A stretch of 64,000 nt of DNA from Symsagittifera roscoffensis. Lineage: Eukaryota; Xenacoelomorpha; Acoela; Convolutidae. The stretch is from positions 21,145,480-21,209,479 of the forward strand of contig NC_087065.1 of the NCBI RefSeq assembly GCF_963678635.1, read 5' to 3'. The position numbers and the translations under genes were made by a program. A model generated the notes under the pieces. It saw only the letters and a program-made list of their open reading frames with translations, was not told the origin of the DNA and made no database searches. Positions 34,901 to 47,700 of the stretch are shown piece by piece (position 1 is the first letter of the stretch; each line of letters starts with the position of its first letter).

Positions 34901-36738
34901 CTAGCGTTTAACGCACCTCCGGTGCTTCGAAATTTTTCGACAACTTATGAAAAACCGCATATATTGGAAACAACATCTGCAAACTTTTAGTGTACTCTGA
35001 CTGCACCCAATTACAGGGTTGGTAATTTCGAACTTTTCAATTTTTTAAATTCCCATTTTAAAAGCGTCATCTCGAAAACTTAATGGGCCTCTGGAGTAAT
35101 TTGGAGCCCAGATTTGCAACCAATGAGAGTCCCTGAGAGCACCCTACTATAGGGTTAGGAATTCAAAATTTTGTGAATTTTTTAAAACCTGCCTCCCGAA
35201 AAAAAAATTGAAAAAAAACGTCCTATCTCGGAAATTGAAAGGAATTGAGCATTCATATTAAGAGGCAAGATTTGAGACTCCAGTGTGTACGCTGACAATA
35301 AGGTTGTATCTTCATCGAGTTGGTAGTTTCAAATTATTTGAATTTCTTTGTAGATAAGTTCTTTGAGAAATTTTGAAAAAATCAAAAAACGCCACATCCG
35401 GAAACTAAAAGCATTTGAGCAGTCGCATGTGGCAAGATTTGCAACTCTTTAGAGTACCCTGACAACACCGAAATATTGCGTTGGGAATTTCAAATTTTGA
35501 AAAATAATTAATTTGAACTTTCTGAAAATTTTGAAAAAATCACAAAAACGTCACATCTCGAAAACTACAAGGATTTGAACAGTCATATTTGGAGGAACGA
35601 TTCGCGATCCTTGAGAGTACTCTGACAGCACCTAACTAGAGGGTTGGGAATTTCAGATTTTGAAAAATATAAATAATTTAAGTTTTCTGAAAAATTTTGA
35701 AAAAATCACAAAAACGTCATATCTCGAAAACTACAAGGATTTGAGCAGTCACATTCGCAGGCAAGATTCGCAATCCTTGATAGTACTCTGACAGTACCCA
35801 ACTACAGGGTTGGGAATTTCAGATTTTTTAAAAATAATAATTTAAGTTTTCTGAAAATTTTTGAAAAAATCACAAAAAACGTCATACCTCGAAAACTACA
35901 AAGATTTAAGCAGTCACATTTGGAGGCAAGATTCGCAATCCTTGATAGTACTCTGACAGTACCCAACTACAGGGTTGGGAATTTCAGATTTTTTAAAAAT
36001 AATAATTTAAGTTTTCTGAAAATTTTTGAAAAAATCACAAAAAACGTCATACCTCGAAAACTACAAGGATTTGAGCAGTCACATTTGGAGGCAAGATTCA
36101 CAATCCTTGATAGTACTCTGACAGTACACAACTACAGGGTTGGGAATTTCAGACTTCTAAAAAATAATAAAAATTCAAGTTTTGTAAATTATTTTGTTAT
36201 TTGAAAATTTCTCAAAAATCGTCTTATCTCGTTAACTAAAATGATTCGAGCATTCAAAATTGGAGGCCAAATTCGCCACCCCTAATTCTATATTGGGCTG
36301 CTTAATTTAATCTCGGTAAAAAACCATTAAAATCAAATGGGAAAGTCGAAAAAAAATCTTAACCATTGCAATATACGATATAGCTTAAACAAGCAAAAAT
36401 AATACGTTGAAAAAGCTTAAACATGGCGAGATAGTGAAGCCCGCATTTAAATATATAATGTAAATTATTTTGTTATTTGAAAATTTCACAAAAATCGTCT
36501 TATCTCGTTAACTAAAATGATTCGAGCATTCAAAATTGGAGGCCAAAATCGCCACCCCTAATTCTATATTGGGCTGCTTAATTTAATCTCGGTAAAAAAC
36601 CATTAAAATCAAATGGGAAAGTCGAAAAAAAATCTTAACCATTGCAATATACGATATAGCTTAAACATGCAAAAATAATACGTTGAAAAAGCTTAAACAT
36701 GGCGAGATAGTGAAGCCCGCATTTAAATATATAATAGA
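34901..36738 (-). mobile_element. Non-autonomous Helitron A, complete, with ~165-bp internal array
   Basis: On the minus strand it runs A|TCTATTATATATTTAAATGC (36738) to GCACCGGAGGTGC hairpin (34913-34925), then 12 bases and CTAG|T (34901). This is the Helitron layout: TC start, subterminal hairpin, CTRR end, insertion between A and T, no target duplication or terminal inverted repeat. 1838 bp. No Rep/helicase coding. The interior is an array of roughly 7-8 copies of a ~165-bp unit (GACAGTACCCAACTACAGGG), and the 5' end region is itself tandemly duplicated (36186-36461 and 36462-36735). Confidence 0.85.
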
Positions 36739-37260
36739 TTTGAAATTTAAAAGGAATTTCTCTCAAACTGGCCGACTTTTGACAAAAACCATGCAGACAA
36801 AACTTGCTTAGATTTTAGCAAAATTATTATGGCGCAGTTCGAGCCCAAAATTTAACCCCAAAAACGGATAAATTTTAGATTTATAATCTGTAATCAGAAA
36901 TTACGACAAAACTACAGAGTCAATTAATAGCGACGTGATATCAAAAGCAGCCTCTTACGTAGCCCAACAAAGCTTAAGCAAAATCCAATCGCCAAAAAAT
37001 TAATTGATTTTTGTTTTTCAGATAAAAAATGTCATTTTTACTATAAAAGCACTTATTTAACATTTTTTTGGAGATTGCTAATTTTGGCGCAATTTCTGAT
37101 TGACTTAGAAATCCAAAAATGATCTGTTTTGGGGTGAAATTTTGTGCTCGAATTGCATCATATTAATTCTATTAAATCTGCTAAAATTCTAAGCAAGATT
37201 TGTATTATTTTTATCTAAAGTCGATCCAATTTGAGAAAAACGCCTTTTAAATTTCAATTT
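36739..37260. mobile_element. ~520-bp foldback element
   Basis: TGAAATTTAAAAGG.ATTTCTC at the left is the imperfect inverted copy of the right arm (GAGAAAAACGCCTTTTAAATT, about 37236). The arms are ~200 bp, including GCAGTTCGAGCCCAAAATTT versus AAATTTTGTGCTCGAATTGC. It directly abuts Helitron A. Related single-arm pieces are at 10070-10390 and 37816-38300. Confidence 0.65.
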
Positions 37261-40200
37261 TTGTGCGTTTCGTCCGGATAATTTACATCAGCATTGTATA
37301 CCATTGAGCTTAGCTCTATGATCACATTGTGCAAACAACAACTAAAAACCAAAGCGTACCAACATCTCTTGCAGAGAAATTTAAGGTCTAGGAAGAGTAA
37401 CCCTGAGATAATCCAGAGTTAATTTCAAAATATGAAGCGGGTCAGATGAATAAAAAATTGTAGACAAGTTTTTCGCAATAAAATAACCAAAAATGAGCTT
37501 CTTAAAGATGCAAAGGAACGCTAAGTCTTTTTCAGTGAATTTTAAAAATCAAAACATGAAGTAAATGTCAACGAATGCACCGCTATCAAGCGAGTACGCC
37601 TTCGATTCGAACAAAAAACGAAACAGCGGACAGATGCTCCCATGAGATTGCAGATGGTCACAAGCAACGTGCTCAAAGAAAGAAAACATCAGGGAAATAG
37701 TGCTTACGTAATAAGTTATTAAAAAACGGACCATAACTTAGGAGGACAAGGAGAAACCAATGACTTCTGAAGTTATTTTGCCGTTTATTTTTCTTTGCTG
37801 ACTATGATTTAATATGTGCAAAATCAGCGCAGGCCTTTAAGCAGAAAAAACATGGTGCAATTTTTTACACAAAAACTACCGGATCACCTGTTGAGCAAAC
37901 CATATCAAAGTGAGCCTCTTACACAGACCAATAAAGTTTACGAGGATTATAATTTCCTAAAATTTGTCGACCATAATTTTGTTGGACAAACAAGAATTGT
38001 ATTTACACCATGCAAAATACCAATATTAGATGTAAAACCAAATTTTAAACGGTTTGAGCTGATTGTTTTTAGCTCACTGTGACATAATTTGCTCAATAAC
38101 TGACCCGGTAGTTTTGGCGCTGTTGTTGTTTGGCTAAAAAGAGCCAAAAATGACCTTTTCTTGGCGTTGACTTTTTGATCCGAATTTCGCAAGCAAAATT
38201 AAGTAACAACCTATACTCTGGTTATATTCTATATTATATTTTATTATATTCTGGCTGTTTTCTGCCCAATGTCAACACAGTTTGAGAAAAACGCGTTCAA
38301 AATTTCCAACTTTTTTCTTTTTGTCCGGATAATACATTTCATCACTGTATGCAATTTTATTTTACACACAGAAGTGAAGCTTTTTTTGCAAACACAATCG
38401 AGATACGGCAAAAAGTAGCCCCAGAAACGAAGGCAGGAATTATGCAAAAAGTTATAAAAAATATGCCTCGAACTAAAATCAACTTGAAAGTACCAAGTAG
38501 TAAAAAGAGATCAGTAAAGTTTGCTTCATTTCAATTTGGAACGACTTTTGAACGCGACGCAATTTGATCTAATCCTCCGCTCTCAAATAAGTCGCACTCA
38601 CGCTTTAAGCATTATCGATGTGTAAAAGCGCGCATAACTCATTCGTACAAATTGACCAACTTCCGAACCTCCAAAACTTACGGAAAATGCTTACATGTAA
38701 AATATCTTTTTACTTGAGCTCCGTGCATCAATACTTTCGCAGGTTATCAAAAATGTCCCTAAAAACTTCTTGTTCCCATTTTCGAAAGAAACGGAACATT
38801 TATGCTTGGTGTGGATTTTATTCAGTCAATTTTCGGCGATCGAAATAATAGTTTTTAACAAAAATTTTTTATGCTACATTGAAGATATAGACTCCCTGCA
38901 ATCAGATCTAAAAATATATTTTAGCTACGATCATTTTTTGCACGGTTTTGGGAGTTTAAAAATTGCAGATTTGGCCATGCTCTGAACTAATTTATGCGCA
39001 CTTTGAAGATTTTATCCATAAAACTGAAAACGTAACGCGAAATATTTACGCGTGGCGAATTATCCCGCGCAACAAAATCGTTCCAATTTGAATTGAGGCT
39101 AGCTTTTCGGTCGTTTTAATTTCGTAAGACTCAAAGTTTCACACTTGATCTTAGATATTGTCCAAAATTTAGTTTTTTTAATGTTTTCTTTTCTCAAAAA
39201 AACTATTCGATATGGATTATGGGGCAGTCGGAACATTCAGGGCTTTGCCCTGATATACGAGCAGTCTTGTTATTGTTAAAGTCCCAACAACACTTATCAA
39301 TAAAATATGAGACTTATGCTATAATGACCGTATCGCGCAATGCTCGCAAGCTAGCGTATGTTATATTATTAAGGCACCATTGAAATCAACATTTTTGGTT
39401 GTTTCAGCATTTTTCATTTTTTCTTAAATTTGGCGATTGCTGATCTTCAAAAAAATTGTAATTTTTCGTAAGACTGATCTATTTGAACGGAGCTCGGTTA
39501 GTTAGCCCTCGAAGTTTTTAGACTTAACATCAAGATTCAGTTTTGACTGAGAAAAAAGCTCTCCATTTAATTACTCCACACCTTCAGGTAAAATGAAAGT
39601 AGTAAAATAGTAACAAATGGCGACGCTTGGCAAAATTTGGCCGTTAACTTTGAGAGGAGTTTCAGCAAACGGATGGCTTCAATTAGCAACCAAAAAACTT
39701 AGTCATGCGACAATTTTACATTTAGGGAAAATCTACAATTTAAATCAGAGCTGTTTTTCACAAATTTTTTTTCAAGGTGTGACACTATGATTAAAATCGA
39801 ACGGGAAACAAATGAAAAAAAAAAAAACTCGTTTCTGTCAATAAAAAATCGTTTCTGTCAATAAAAATTGCAACAAAAGTATAAAATGTCCGGAACAAAA
39901 TGGCCTGTATCATTAGAAACTCTACGCAGAGCTTTGGGAATTCTATAAAGACGGCAAGTTTTCAAAAAAATCTTTTCTCCTTTCTGTGGAACTAAGCAGA
40001 CAAAAAAAGCTGACAGACAATAATCTAAATTAGCCAAAAGTTTCTATTTGCAAAAAAAACAGTTCTCAGCTGGAATCGAACTCCCAGATTTAGTCGTCTT
40101 GTACAGCAACTGGGAATAAAGCTGGAACATCGGGCTACGGGAACCAAGACGATAAAAAGACGGACGATAATCCGAAAAAGCACAAAAACTCAAATTTGCA

Positions 40201-41090
40201 AGAAAGGGCCCGGCCGGATTCGATCCTCAAGCCTTTGCCGTCTCAAGCTGTTGTTTTGCCTCTACACCAGATACGCCGGATAATTGATTGGATTTTAATT
40301 TATAATTACCAAGCAAAAAACAAAGCCGAAAAAACCTAAGCAGAAACCCTTTATGCCGAAAGACATTCAAAAAAATCTAAACTTATAAAAATGCTACGTC
40401 CCTTTTACCCTCAGAGCACAGACACCAGCACAAAAACTTTTTTCGGTCGTAACGACGCAATAAGAGGCCACTAAGTCGATATTTGTTAATCCGAAAATTA
40501 TTAAACCGATAAAGACAAAATAAAAAAAAAGTGAAATTTTAACAAATCGAGCTGCCTAAATTACGAACATAGTGAAAAAAAAGTTCAATTCGGCCGGGTT
40601 TTCAATATGCTAAAAACAACTGCAGTAAAAATTGTTTGCAGTTAAAATAAATGATTCCTAGATGTGGCACATAAGCCGACAAAACATAAGCAGACAAATA
40701 ATAGGCCGAAATTTTTTTTCAACCTGGACATTTACCGGTTCAAAAAAATTGGTCCTGGTCAGATTCGAACCCACCTTTGCCGTCCCAAGCAAAATCGTTA
40801 CCGCGGGGCTAAATGTGCAAAAGACGCTTCAGATTTTGAACGCATTGTGAACCAAGGTACATCAAGGTACTCAAGAGTCTAGTACCCGATGGTAATACGT
40901 TTGCTAATCGCAAGGTTAAATAGAACTGCTCTCTGAAAACTATTCAGTAAAACTAGCTGAATAAAAAAACCTGCCAGTAAAACCATCTAATATTCGGCTA
41001 CTTAAAAAACCAGAGAGTAAGAAAAAAATCTAGCACACTCATAGGTTCAACTGTCATCTTTTCAGTAACTCCTGGGGAAAAAAATCGTTT
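37261..41090. other. Intergenic, repeat-derived, no gene seen
   Basis: Contains pieces of the foldback family (37816-38300), the GGCAGTCGGAACATTCAGGGC hairpin word (39227), and tRNA-like modules at 40070-40280 and 40755-40825. Short ORFs here do not resemble known proteins. Confidence 0.55.
40065..40920 (-). repeat. SINE-like copies
   Basis: Complemented B boxes at 40070 (GCTGGAATCGAACTCCC), 40208 (GGCCGGATTCGATCCTC) and 40757 (GGTCAGATTCGAACCCACC). The last runs to the 5' end signature TCTAGTACCCGATGG with a TTGCTAATCGCAA hairpin near 40910. Confidence 0.7.
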
Positions 41091-41091
41091 A

Positions 41092-41871
41092 ATATTTAGA
41101 AGACATCCTAAGAGCAGTCGCTGAAAAAAATGACTCGTTTGTTCATAATTTCCATTAGGGCCAAAAACGGCTACCTAAGAGCGATTTCAACGGTTGCCGG
41201 AATGAGCAACTGGTCTCGAATTATATTTTGGAGCAAAGTCTCTGCCAACCTAAAAACCTCACCTTAAATACAACACAGAGGTGAAGCTGAACTCGCACCT
41301 CTTGCGATAGAAAATTAAAAGCTGAAAATCAAAAACTATGTGTCTCAAACAAAAAACTTGAATACACTCTGTTTTTAAGAAATCGAAGGCTGAAAAAAAA
41401 TGATTTTCTTTTGCAATTGTTATATAAAATCAATTACCTGCAACATAAGGAGGAATCAAGATACTAAATTAACTCCATTCATTTCGTTCTCATAAGCAAT
41501 AGATGGAACCGATAAAAAATGTAGGTCAGGACATCAATATCCAAACGCTCCAAAGTGAACTTAAATACTTTTCTTAAAATTTTGTACCCAAACAACCTGC
41601 ATACCCTACAGGAGCAATTAATCATAGGCAAAATCTCTTTCCGGTATTTGCTATAACAATGATAAAAATGAAACAAGACTGCTCGTATCAGGGCGAAGCC
41701 CTGAATGTTCCGACTGCCTTTTAAGGTTTATGGAGCAGTAATAACATAAAAAAATAAATGTAATAAAACAAATTGAAAAAATTTTCTTCCAAAATTTGAA
41801 TTTTTTTAAGAAAAACATCCCCCCAAACGCCATATAAAGTACAAAAGAAGTACAAAAGAAGTACAAAAGTA
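41092..41871. repeat. 782-bp tandem array, unit 1
   Basis: Starts AATATTTAGAAGACATCCTA. Contains a hairpin repeat ACAGAGGTGAAGCTGAACTC, a 65-codon minus frame (MFHFYHCYSK...) and a GGGCGAAGCCC hairpin, and ends with GTACAAAAGAA in three short tandem copies. The frames persist only because the units are near-identical. Confidence 0.92.
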
Positions 41872-42653
41872 AATATTTAGAAGACATCCTAAGAGCAGTC
41901 GCTGAAAAAAATGACTCGTTTGTTCATAATTCCCATAAGGGCCAAAAACGGCTACCTAAGAGCGATTTCAACGGTTGCCGGAATGAGCAGCTGGTCTCGA
42001 ATTATATTTTGGAGCAAAGTCTCTGCCAACCTAAAAACCTCACCTTAAATACAACACAGAGGTGAAGCTGAACTCGCACCTCTTGCGATAGAAAATTAAA
42101 AGCTGAAAATCAAAAACTATGTGTCTCAAACGAAAAACTTGAATACACTCTGTTTTTAAGAAATCGAAGGCTGAAAAAAAAATGATTTTCTTTTGCAATT
42201 GTTATATAAAATCAATTACCTGCAACATAAGGAGGAATCAAGATACTAAATTAACTCCATTCATTTCGTTCTCATAAGCAATAGATGGAACCGATAAAAA
42301 ATGTAGGTCAGGACATCAATATCCAAACGCTCCAAAGTGAACTTAAATACTTTTCTTAAAATTTTGTACCCAAACAACCTGCATACCCTACAGGAGCAAT
42401 TAATCATAGGCAAAATCTCTTTCCGGTATTTGCTATAACAATGATAAAAATGAAACAAGACTGCTCGTATCAGGGCGAAGCCCTGAATGTTCCGACTGCC
42501 TTTTAAGGTTTATGGAGCAGTAATAACATAAAAAAATAAATGTAATAAAACAAATTGAAAAAATTTTCTTCCAAAATTTGAATTTTTTTAAGAAAAACAT
42601 CCCCCCACACGCCATATAAAGTACAAAAGAAGTACAAAAGAAGTACAAAAGTA
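41872..42653. repeat. 782-bp tandem array, unit 2
   Basis: Near-identical to unit 1; differences are a few substitutions (GCAACTGG to GCAGCTGG near 41988) and one extra A in a homopolymer. The array lies between MANBA and TPP2. Confidence 0.92.
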
Positions 42654-43414
42654 AATATTTAGAAGACATCCTAAGAGTAGTCGCTGAAAAAAATGACTCG
42701 TTTGTTCATAATTCCCATAAAGGCCAAAAACGGCTACCTAAGAGCGATTTCAACGGTTGCCGGAATGAGCAGCTGGTCTCGAATTATATTTTGGAGCAAA
42801 GTCTCTGCCAACCTAAAAACCTCACCTTAAATACAACACAGAGGTGAAGCTGAACTCGCACCTCTTGCGATAGAAAATTAAAAGCTGAAAATCAAAAACT
42901 ATGTGTCTCAAACAAAAAACTTGAATACACTCTGTTTTTAAGAAATCGAAGGCTGAAAAAAAAAATGATTTTCTTTTGCAATTGTTATATAAAATCAATT
43001 ACCTGCAACATAAGGAGGAATCAAGATACTAAATTAACTCCATTCATTTCGTTCTCATAAGCAATAGATGGAACCGATAAAAAATGTACGTCAGGACATC
43101 AATATCCAAACGCTCCAAAGTGAACTTAAATACTTTTCTTAAAATTTTGTACCCAAACAACCTGCATACCCTACAGGAGCAATTAATCATAGGCAAAATC
43201 TCTTTCCGGTATTTGCTATAACAATGATAAAAATGAAACAAGACTGCTCGTATCAGGGCGAAGCCCTGAATGTTCCGACTGCCTTTTAAGGTTTATGGAG
43301 CAGTAATAACATAAAAAAATAAATGTAATAAAACAAATTGAAAAAATTTTCTTCCAAAATTTGAATTTTTTTTAAAAAAAACATCCCCCCACACGCCATA
43401 TAAAGTACAAAAGG
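42654..43414. repeat. 782-bp tandem array, unit 3 (slightly truncated)
   Basis: Third near-identical unit, ending at a single GTACAAAAG instead of the three copies seen in units 1 and 2. It shares CCCCACACGCC with unit 2, whereas unit 1 has CCCCAAACGCC. Confidence 0.92.
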
Positions 43415-43499
43415 ATAGATTTCGCTTCTTGTAACAAATCAATTATGGCAAATAAGGTTCTTCCAACCCATTTGGAACGATTTCTAAGACGGATTAAAA

Positions 43500-44180
43500 C
43501 TCGCTTACGCGTTAATAGCGCGAAATATATCGCGCGTTAATTGTCCCAAATTGGCCAAAACGGCAATCTTTAAACCCCCGTAACTCTACGAAAAATGATC
43601 ACAGTTGAAATATCTTTTCAAATTTAAACTCAGGACAAAATTTCCGTCAAAAATGGCTAGTTAAGAAGTCGAAATTTGTCTGAAGAAAAAACCCACCCCG
43701 AGCACAAATATTCCGTTACTTTCGCATCGAAAGTCGGAACAAAAACAAATTTCATAAAAATGAATGCAAAAGTTTCAATTAAATTTTTTCTACAAAAAAA
43801 AAACAGACACAAGGAAAAGTCTATAATTGCAAAAAACCGGAAAATTACATTCGAAAATCTAAAGTTCAAGAATCCTTTATGATTGACCTTTCCTATGATT
43901 GATCTTACCAGAAAAAACTAACCCAGCTTGAGAAAATTGGATTAATCGCTATTTTCTATTCCGTTGGGAATCTACCTTCAAAACCAAAACTCAATCCCGT
44001 TTTTAGCGCCATTTGAAAATTTGTTTTAAGACAGCGTAGTTTGCCCTCCATTTGGCAAATTTTGGGGAAATAATTCAAGATTCAAACCACAAAAAATTAA
44101 ACCTCAAGACTTTCCTGGAAAAATAACAAAAACTAACTAAGTGTCTTTAAGTCGTTCATTGACACTTTGAAACTATTCAA
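43500..44180. repeat. Dispersed repeats downstream of MANBA
   Basis: 43500-43760 is a CGCGTTAATTGTCCCAAA family copy. 43910-44175 carries the GAGAAAATTGGATTAATCGC / GTGTCTTTAAGTCGTTCATT words of the SINE-like body. No gene other than the MANBA 3' end. Confidence 0.55.
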
Positions 44181-44264
44181 ATAGTGACATTCTTGATTTT
44201 TTATAAGAGTAATCAAAAACTTAGCCAACAGATTTCATCTTCATTTAATTATAAAAATTTTAAG

Positions 44265-44777
44265 CTAGATACAATTTGGGTGACTATTCAAATAGAAAAA
44301 TTTAAGACCAGATATAAATTCAGACACTTTATCTGCAACAACGGGTTTGTAGAAAATGAATTCTCGTGACACTAAGACTTCATCGGATGGTTTTCTTTCG
44401 TAATTATCAGCCAGATGTCTTCCATTATCAATCCAGAGACCGATGAACTTTGGTTCATGATCGATCCAGAAGAAAAGCGCCACTTTCGAGACCCGTAACT
44501 GAACAGAAACATTAGCAACCATGCCATCTGAACTATTCAAATTGTATCCTTCTAATTCTACAGTTGCACATGGCAACGTCGATTTGTTATCAAATCCTTC
44601 GAAATATACTTCATTCGTTGTAATAACTTGAGAATCTCGAAGAAGTTGAAGGTATATATAACAGAAAAGCGTTTCAGATGCGCATTCAGTGCCCTCTGTG
44701 AACTCTGAAACCTCAATCTGGCCAAGCCACGAAGCAGAGTTAGAAGAAATATTGTGATAACTCGAAGATGATTTCAC
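44265..44777 (-). CDS. MANBA: MANBA exon 6 (terminal)
   Basis: Acceptor TTTTTAG|GTGAAA, 170 residues, stop at 44265. C-terminal domain with [11 protein letters not shown]...[19 protein letters not shown], a weak but ordered match to human VAPFVWLDVG...FSDNGF. A possible ATTAAA poly(A) signal lies 16-21 nt past the stop (44244-44249). Confidence 0.93.
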   Translation of the reverse strand: MKSSSSYHNISSNSASWLGQIEVSEFTEGTECASETLFCYIYLQLLRDSQVITTNEVYFEGFDNKSTLPCATVELEGYNLNSSDGMVANVSVQLRVSKVALFFWIDHEPKFIGLWIDNGRHLADNYERKPSDEVLVSREFIFYKPVVADKVSEFISGLKFFYLNSHPNCI

Positions 44778-47700
44778 CTAAAAACATCGATTCATTATTA
44801 GTTGATGCGACAAGTTGATGCACCGTAAATGCGTACCTAAGTTTTTTGAAAATATGAAAAAATGGGCATCCACAGAAAGAGAGTGCGAAAATATCTAATA
44901 CATGACTTCGCTACTAATTCGACGCACCTGTTTACCCGACTTCACACTGAGAAGCAAAACATGCAATTCCGCTTCAAAAGATTCTCTCAAATTAGAAGAC
45001 ACAAAAACCGACACATCCTTGCTTGTGAGATCATACTGTGCGAACACGTGAACTGATTCGAAGAAGAGGAATGCGTAGTTGTGGAGTATCTTCCACTTGC
45101 CATAGTAGTCTATGGACGCCCAGGTGGGTGCTTGCCAGATATCATTCAGCTGCCAGTACATTGCGCCCATAGTGTTCCCTCGTCCAGAAGCATCTGAAAT
45201 AAAAAAATAACAATTTTTATAGTTAGGCAGACTACTTTCCTGCATATTTTTGTTCCCAATTGAACTTCTTCCGTTGCATTGAATTGAAAAAAAAAATACG
45301 ATTTTTATCAGATAATATAAAACTCAACCAACAAATAATCTATCTCTAGTTGCATTGGATTGGAAATGCGATCTTTTTCACATAAAACAAAACTTGGCCA
45401 ACAAATAAACTATCTGTTATGCTAATCCTGCTATAATGAAATACTTAGAGCAAAGTAATTAATTAAAGGCAAATCACTTTCTTACCAATAACATTTTGAT
45501 ACTTCAAGTAATGCTCCGTTTCTGTCTTTATACAGAGTGCATTTTCAAGCTGACTGAGATATGCAAACCAATCAAAATCTGTGCTGGTATTAGACAGTGT
45601 CGGGAATTTGTATCCAAAATGACGATTCATGTTACTCAAGATCTCTTCATTTCCACTTGGATGGTGGTTTCTTTCATTAAACCACGTGCTGTCAAGTTGC
45701 ACTTCTTGTTCCGAGGATGCTTTTTTGATGGTAGAATAAAAAGGCCATGATTGGAAACCATACTCCGAAGCAAACCTCGTGATCGGGTAATGACTCAGTT
45801 CGAAGCAATCTGTGTTGTAGTCGTAGAAATGTGTATCACCGTAGAAATCCGAATAAGGATTTGAACTTACGTAACCTTCTGCGATCGACTCTATGCCATT
45901 GGATGGACTAGAAGTAATATACGGCCGATAGTTATCGATGTCTGTTACAACATTTTGTATTGTGTGCACGTACAATTTTACGTAGTCTGCCTTGAACTGA
46001 GGAAGACTGGATTCTGGAACCGACCACCAGTTTTGTGACAACGCAGCTGAAAAAGCAATCTGAGCAGTCATACAGAAAACTAGTCATTTGGTTCAAAGCA
46101 CAACTCTTTTCTTTAAAAACTACGTTATTCCAGAGCCTAAGATATCCCAATAAATGCAAAACGATACCACTATATAATAGAATAAAAGAGCTCCATCCAT
46201 TCAGTAAAAATAAAACTTATTGCGAAAAAGCTCCATCCATTCAGTAAAAACTTATTGCGAAAAAAGCTTTTTTCCTGTCATTCACCCGAAAAACTGCCTT
46301 GTTCAAATATTCACGTAGCTGCGAAACCTTGTTCAAATAAAACCGAGAACAAAAGGGAAAACCTAAAAAAAATGATTTAAATTTATTTCTAACACTTACG
46401 ATACCACACCAAATAGCACTGTAAATTAGCACACAGGAACGGAAAGCCATAAGTCCAAAAATCTGAAAAAAAATTTCGGAAAAAAACAACTAAAAAATCT
46501 TCAAAACGTTGTTTGGAATGCTGTTCTATTAACGGAACAGACGTCCAGGAACGAAAACTCCGAATTTAATAAAAAATTATAAACAATTACTCGATCTTAC
46601 AAATAATACTCGCTCGAAATTGCACTAACAACCAAAAAATTCACCACGGTTTCGCTCAATAATGAGTGAAATTGTTGAAAATTTTGCTGAGTCGCTTGAA
46701 TCACGATTTAAACGGCATTGAACATGATGTATCACTCTCCCAACTTTTCGATGGTTACTTGTGGTACTTGATTATGCAACGAAAAAAATAACTAAAACAA
46801 ACTCGAATACAAAACTCGCTTTCAGCAATTGAAACAACAAATTTTTACAGCTGGAATTAATGGTGTCAAACTAGTGAACTAAAACACTAAAATCAGTAGA
46901 CGTGAACAGCTACAAAATGAACGCGCAAAAGAGGCTAAATTTATTCGAAACTAGCCAAAATCGGAAAATAAAAAGGGATATTTATGTTTAATACAGTCTT
47001 AGATGAAGCAAGATCGCCAGTATCAGAGCAAAACTTAAAGTGCCAATTAATTCATCTGATTTTGTTGTTGGCAAACATAACGCAGAGACGAAGCTGAGCT
47101 TCGCCTTACTTGCGATACAACAAGTATAGGCATAAAAACAGCAAGAGACTCAAAAACTATCAAAGAGGACTTCGAAAGTTGATGCTGTTGAATAAAGAAA
47201 AACAAAGAAATTAAAAATCCAAAGTTTTTTCATGTTTAAAATTATTAAAGGGTTTCAAATGGGATTAAAAATGAACATTCGAAATTTAAAACTTGAGACC
47301 GGAGTCTTATCGTCCTCATAAATAATATCGGAACCTTGTGCGAAACCAGAGGAAACAAAATATAAGGCATTAATATGCATGAACGCACATCTGTAGGTAC
47401 TAGAGCATTTCAAGACTGTTTCTTGGAGAAAAAAAACGAGCAAAAAATCACTAAGACCTATATAAGAGTCTTCACTACAATCAGTGACTCTCAATAAACG
47501 ACGGAGATTTTATTCCCTCTAGATTGAAGATATAGACGCCAATAAGAGCTCAAAACAAGTTGCGAACCTAGACATATTGCGGGACGGAGGATATTTGGAA
47601 AGACATTTTTTCAGGAAAATTCAATTTTCTTACATAATATTTTTTATTCAAATAAAAATTGAGAGGACAAAAATTCCAATCGGAACCGTCCAGGCTCCAA

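Noticed and set aside
34940-36250. A CRISPR-like or satellite array at 35-36 kb
   Set aside because: Units are ~165 bp with no short unique spacers, and the array is bounded by Helitron termini, so it is internal to that element.
41479-43241. Three identical 65-codon ORFs (MFHFYHCYSK...) as a gene family
   Set aside because: They are identical only because the whole 782-bp unit is repeated; the sequence is low-complexity and non-coding-like.
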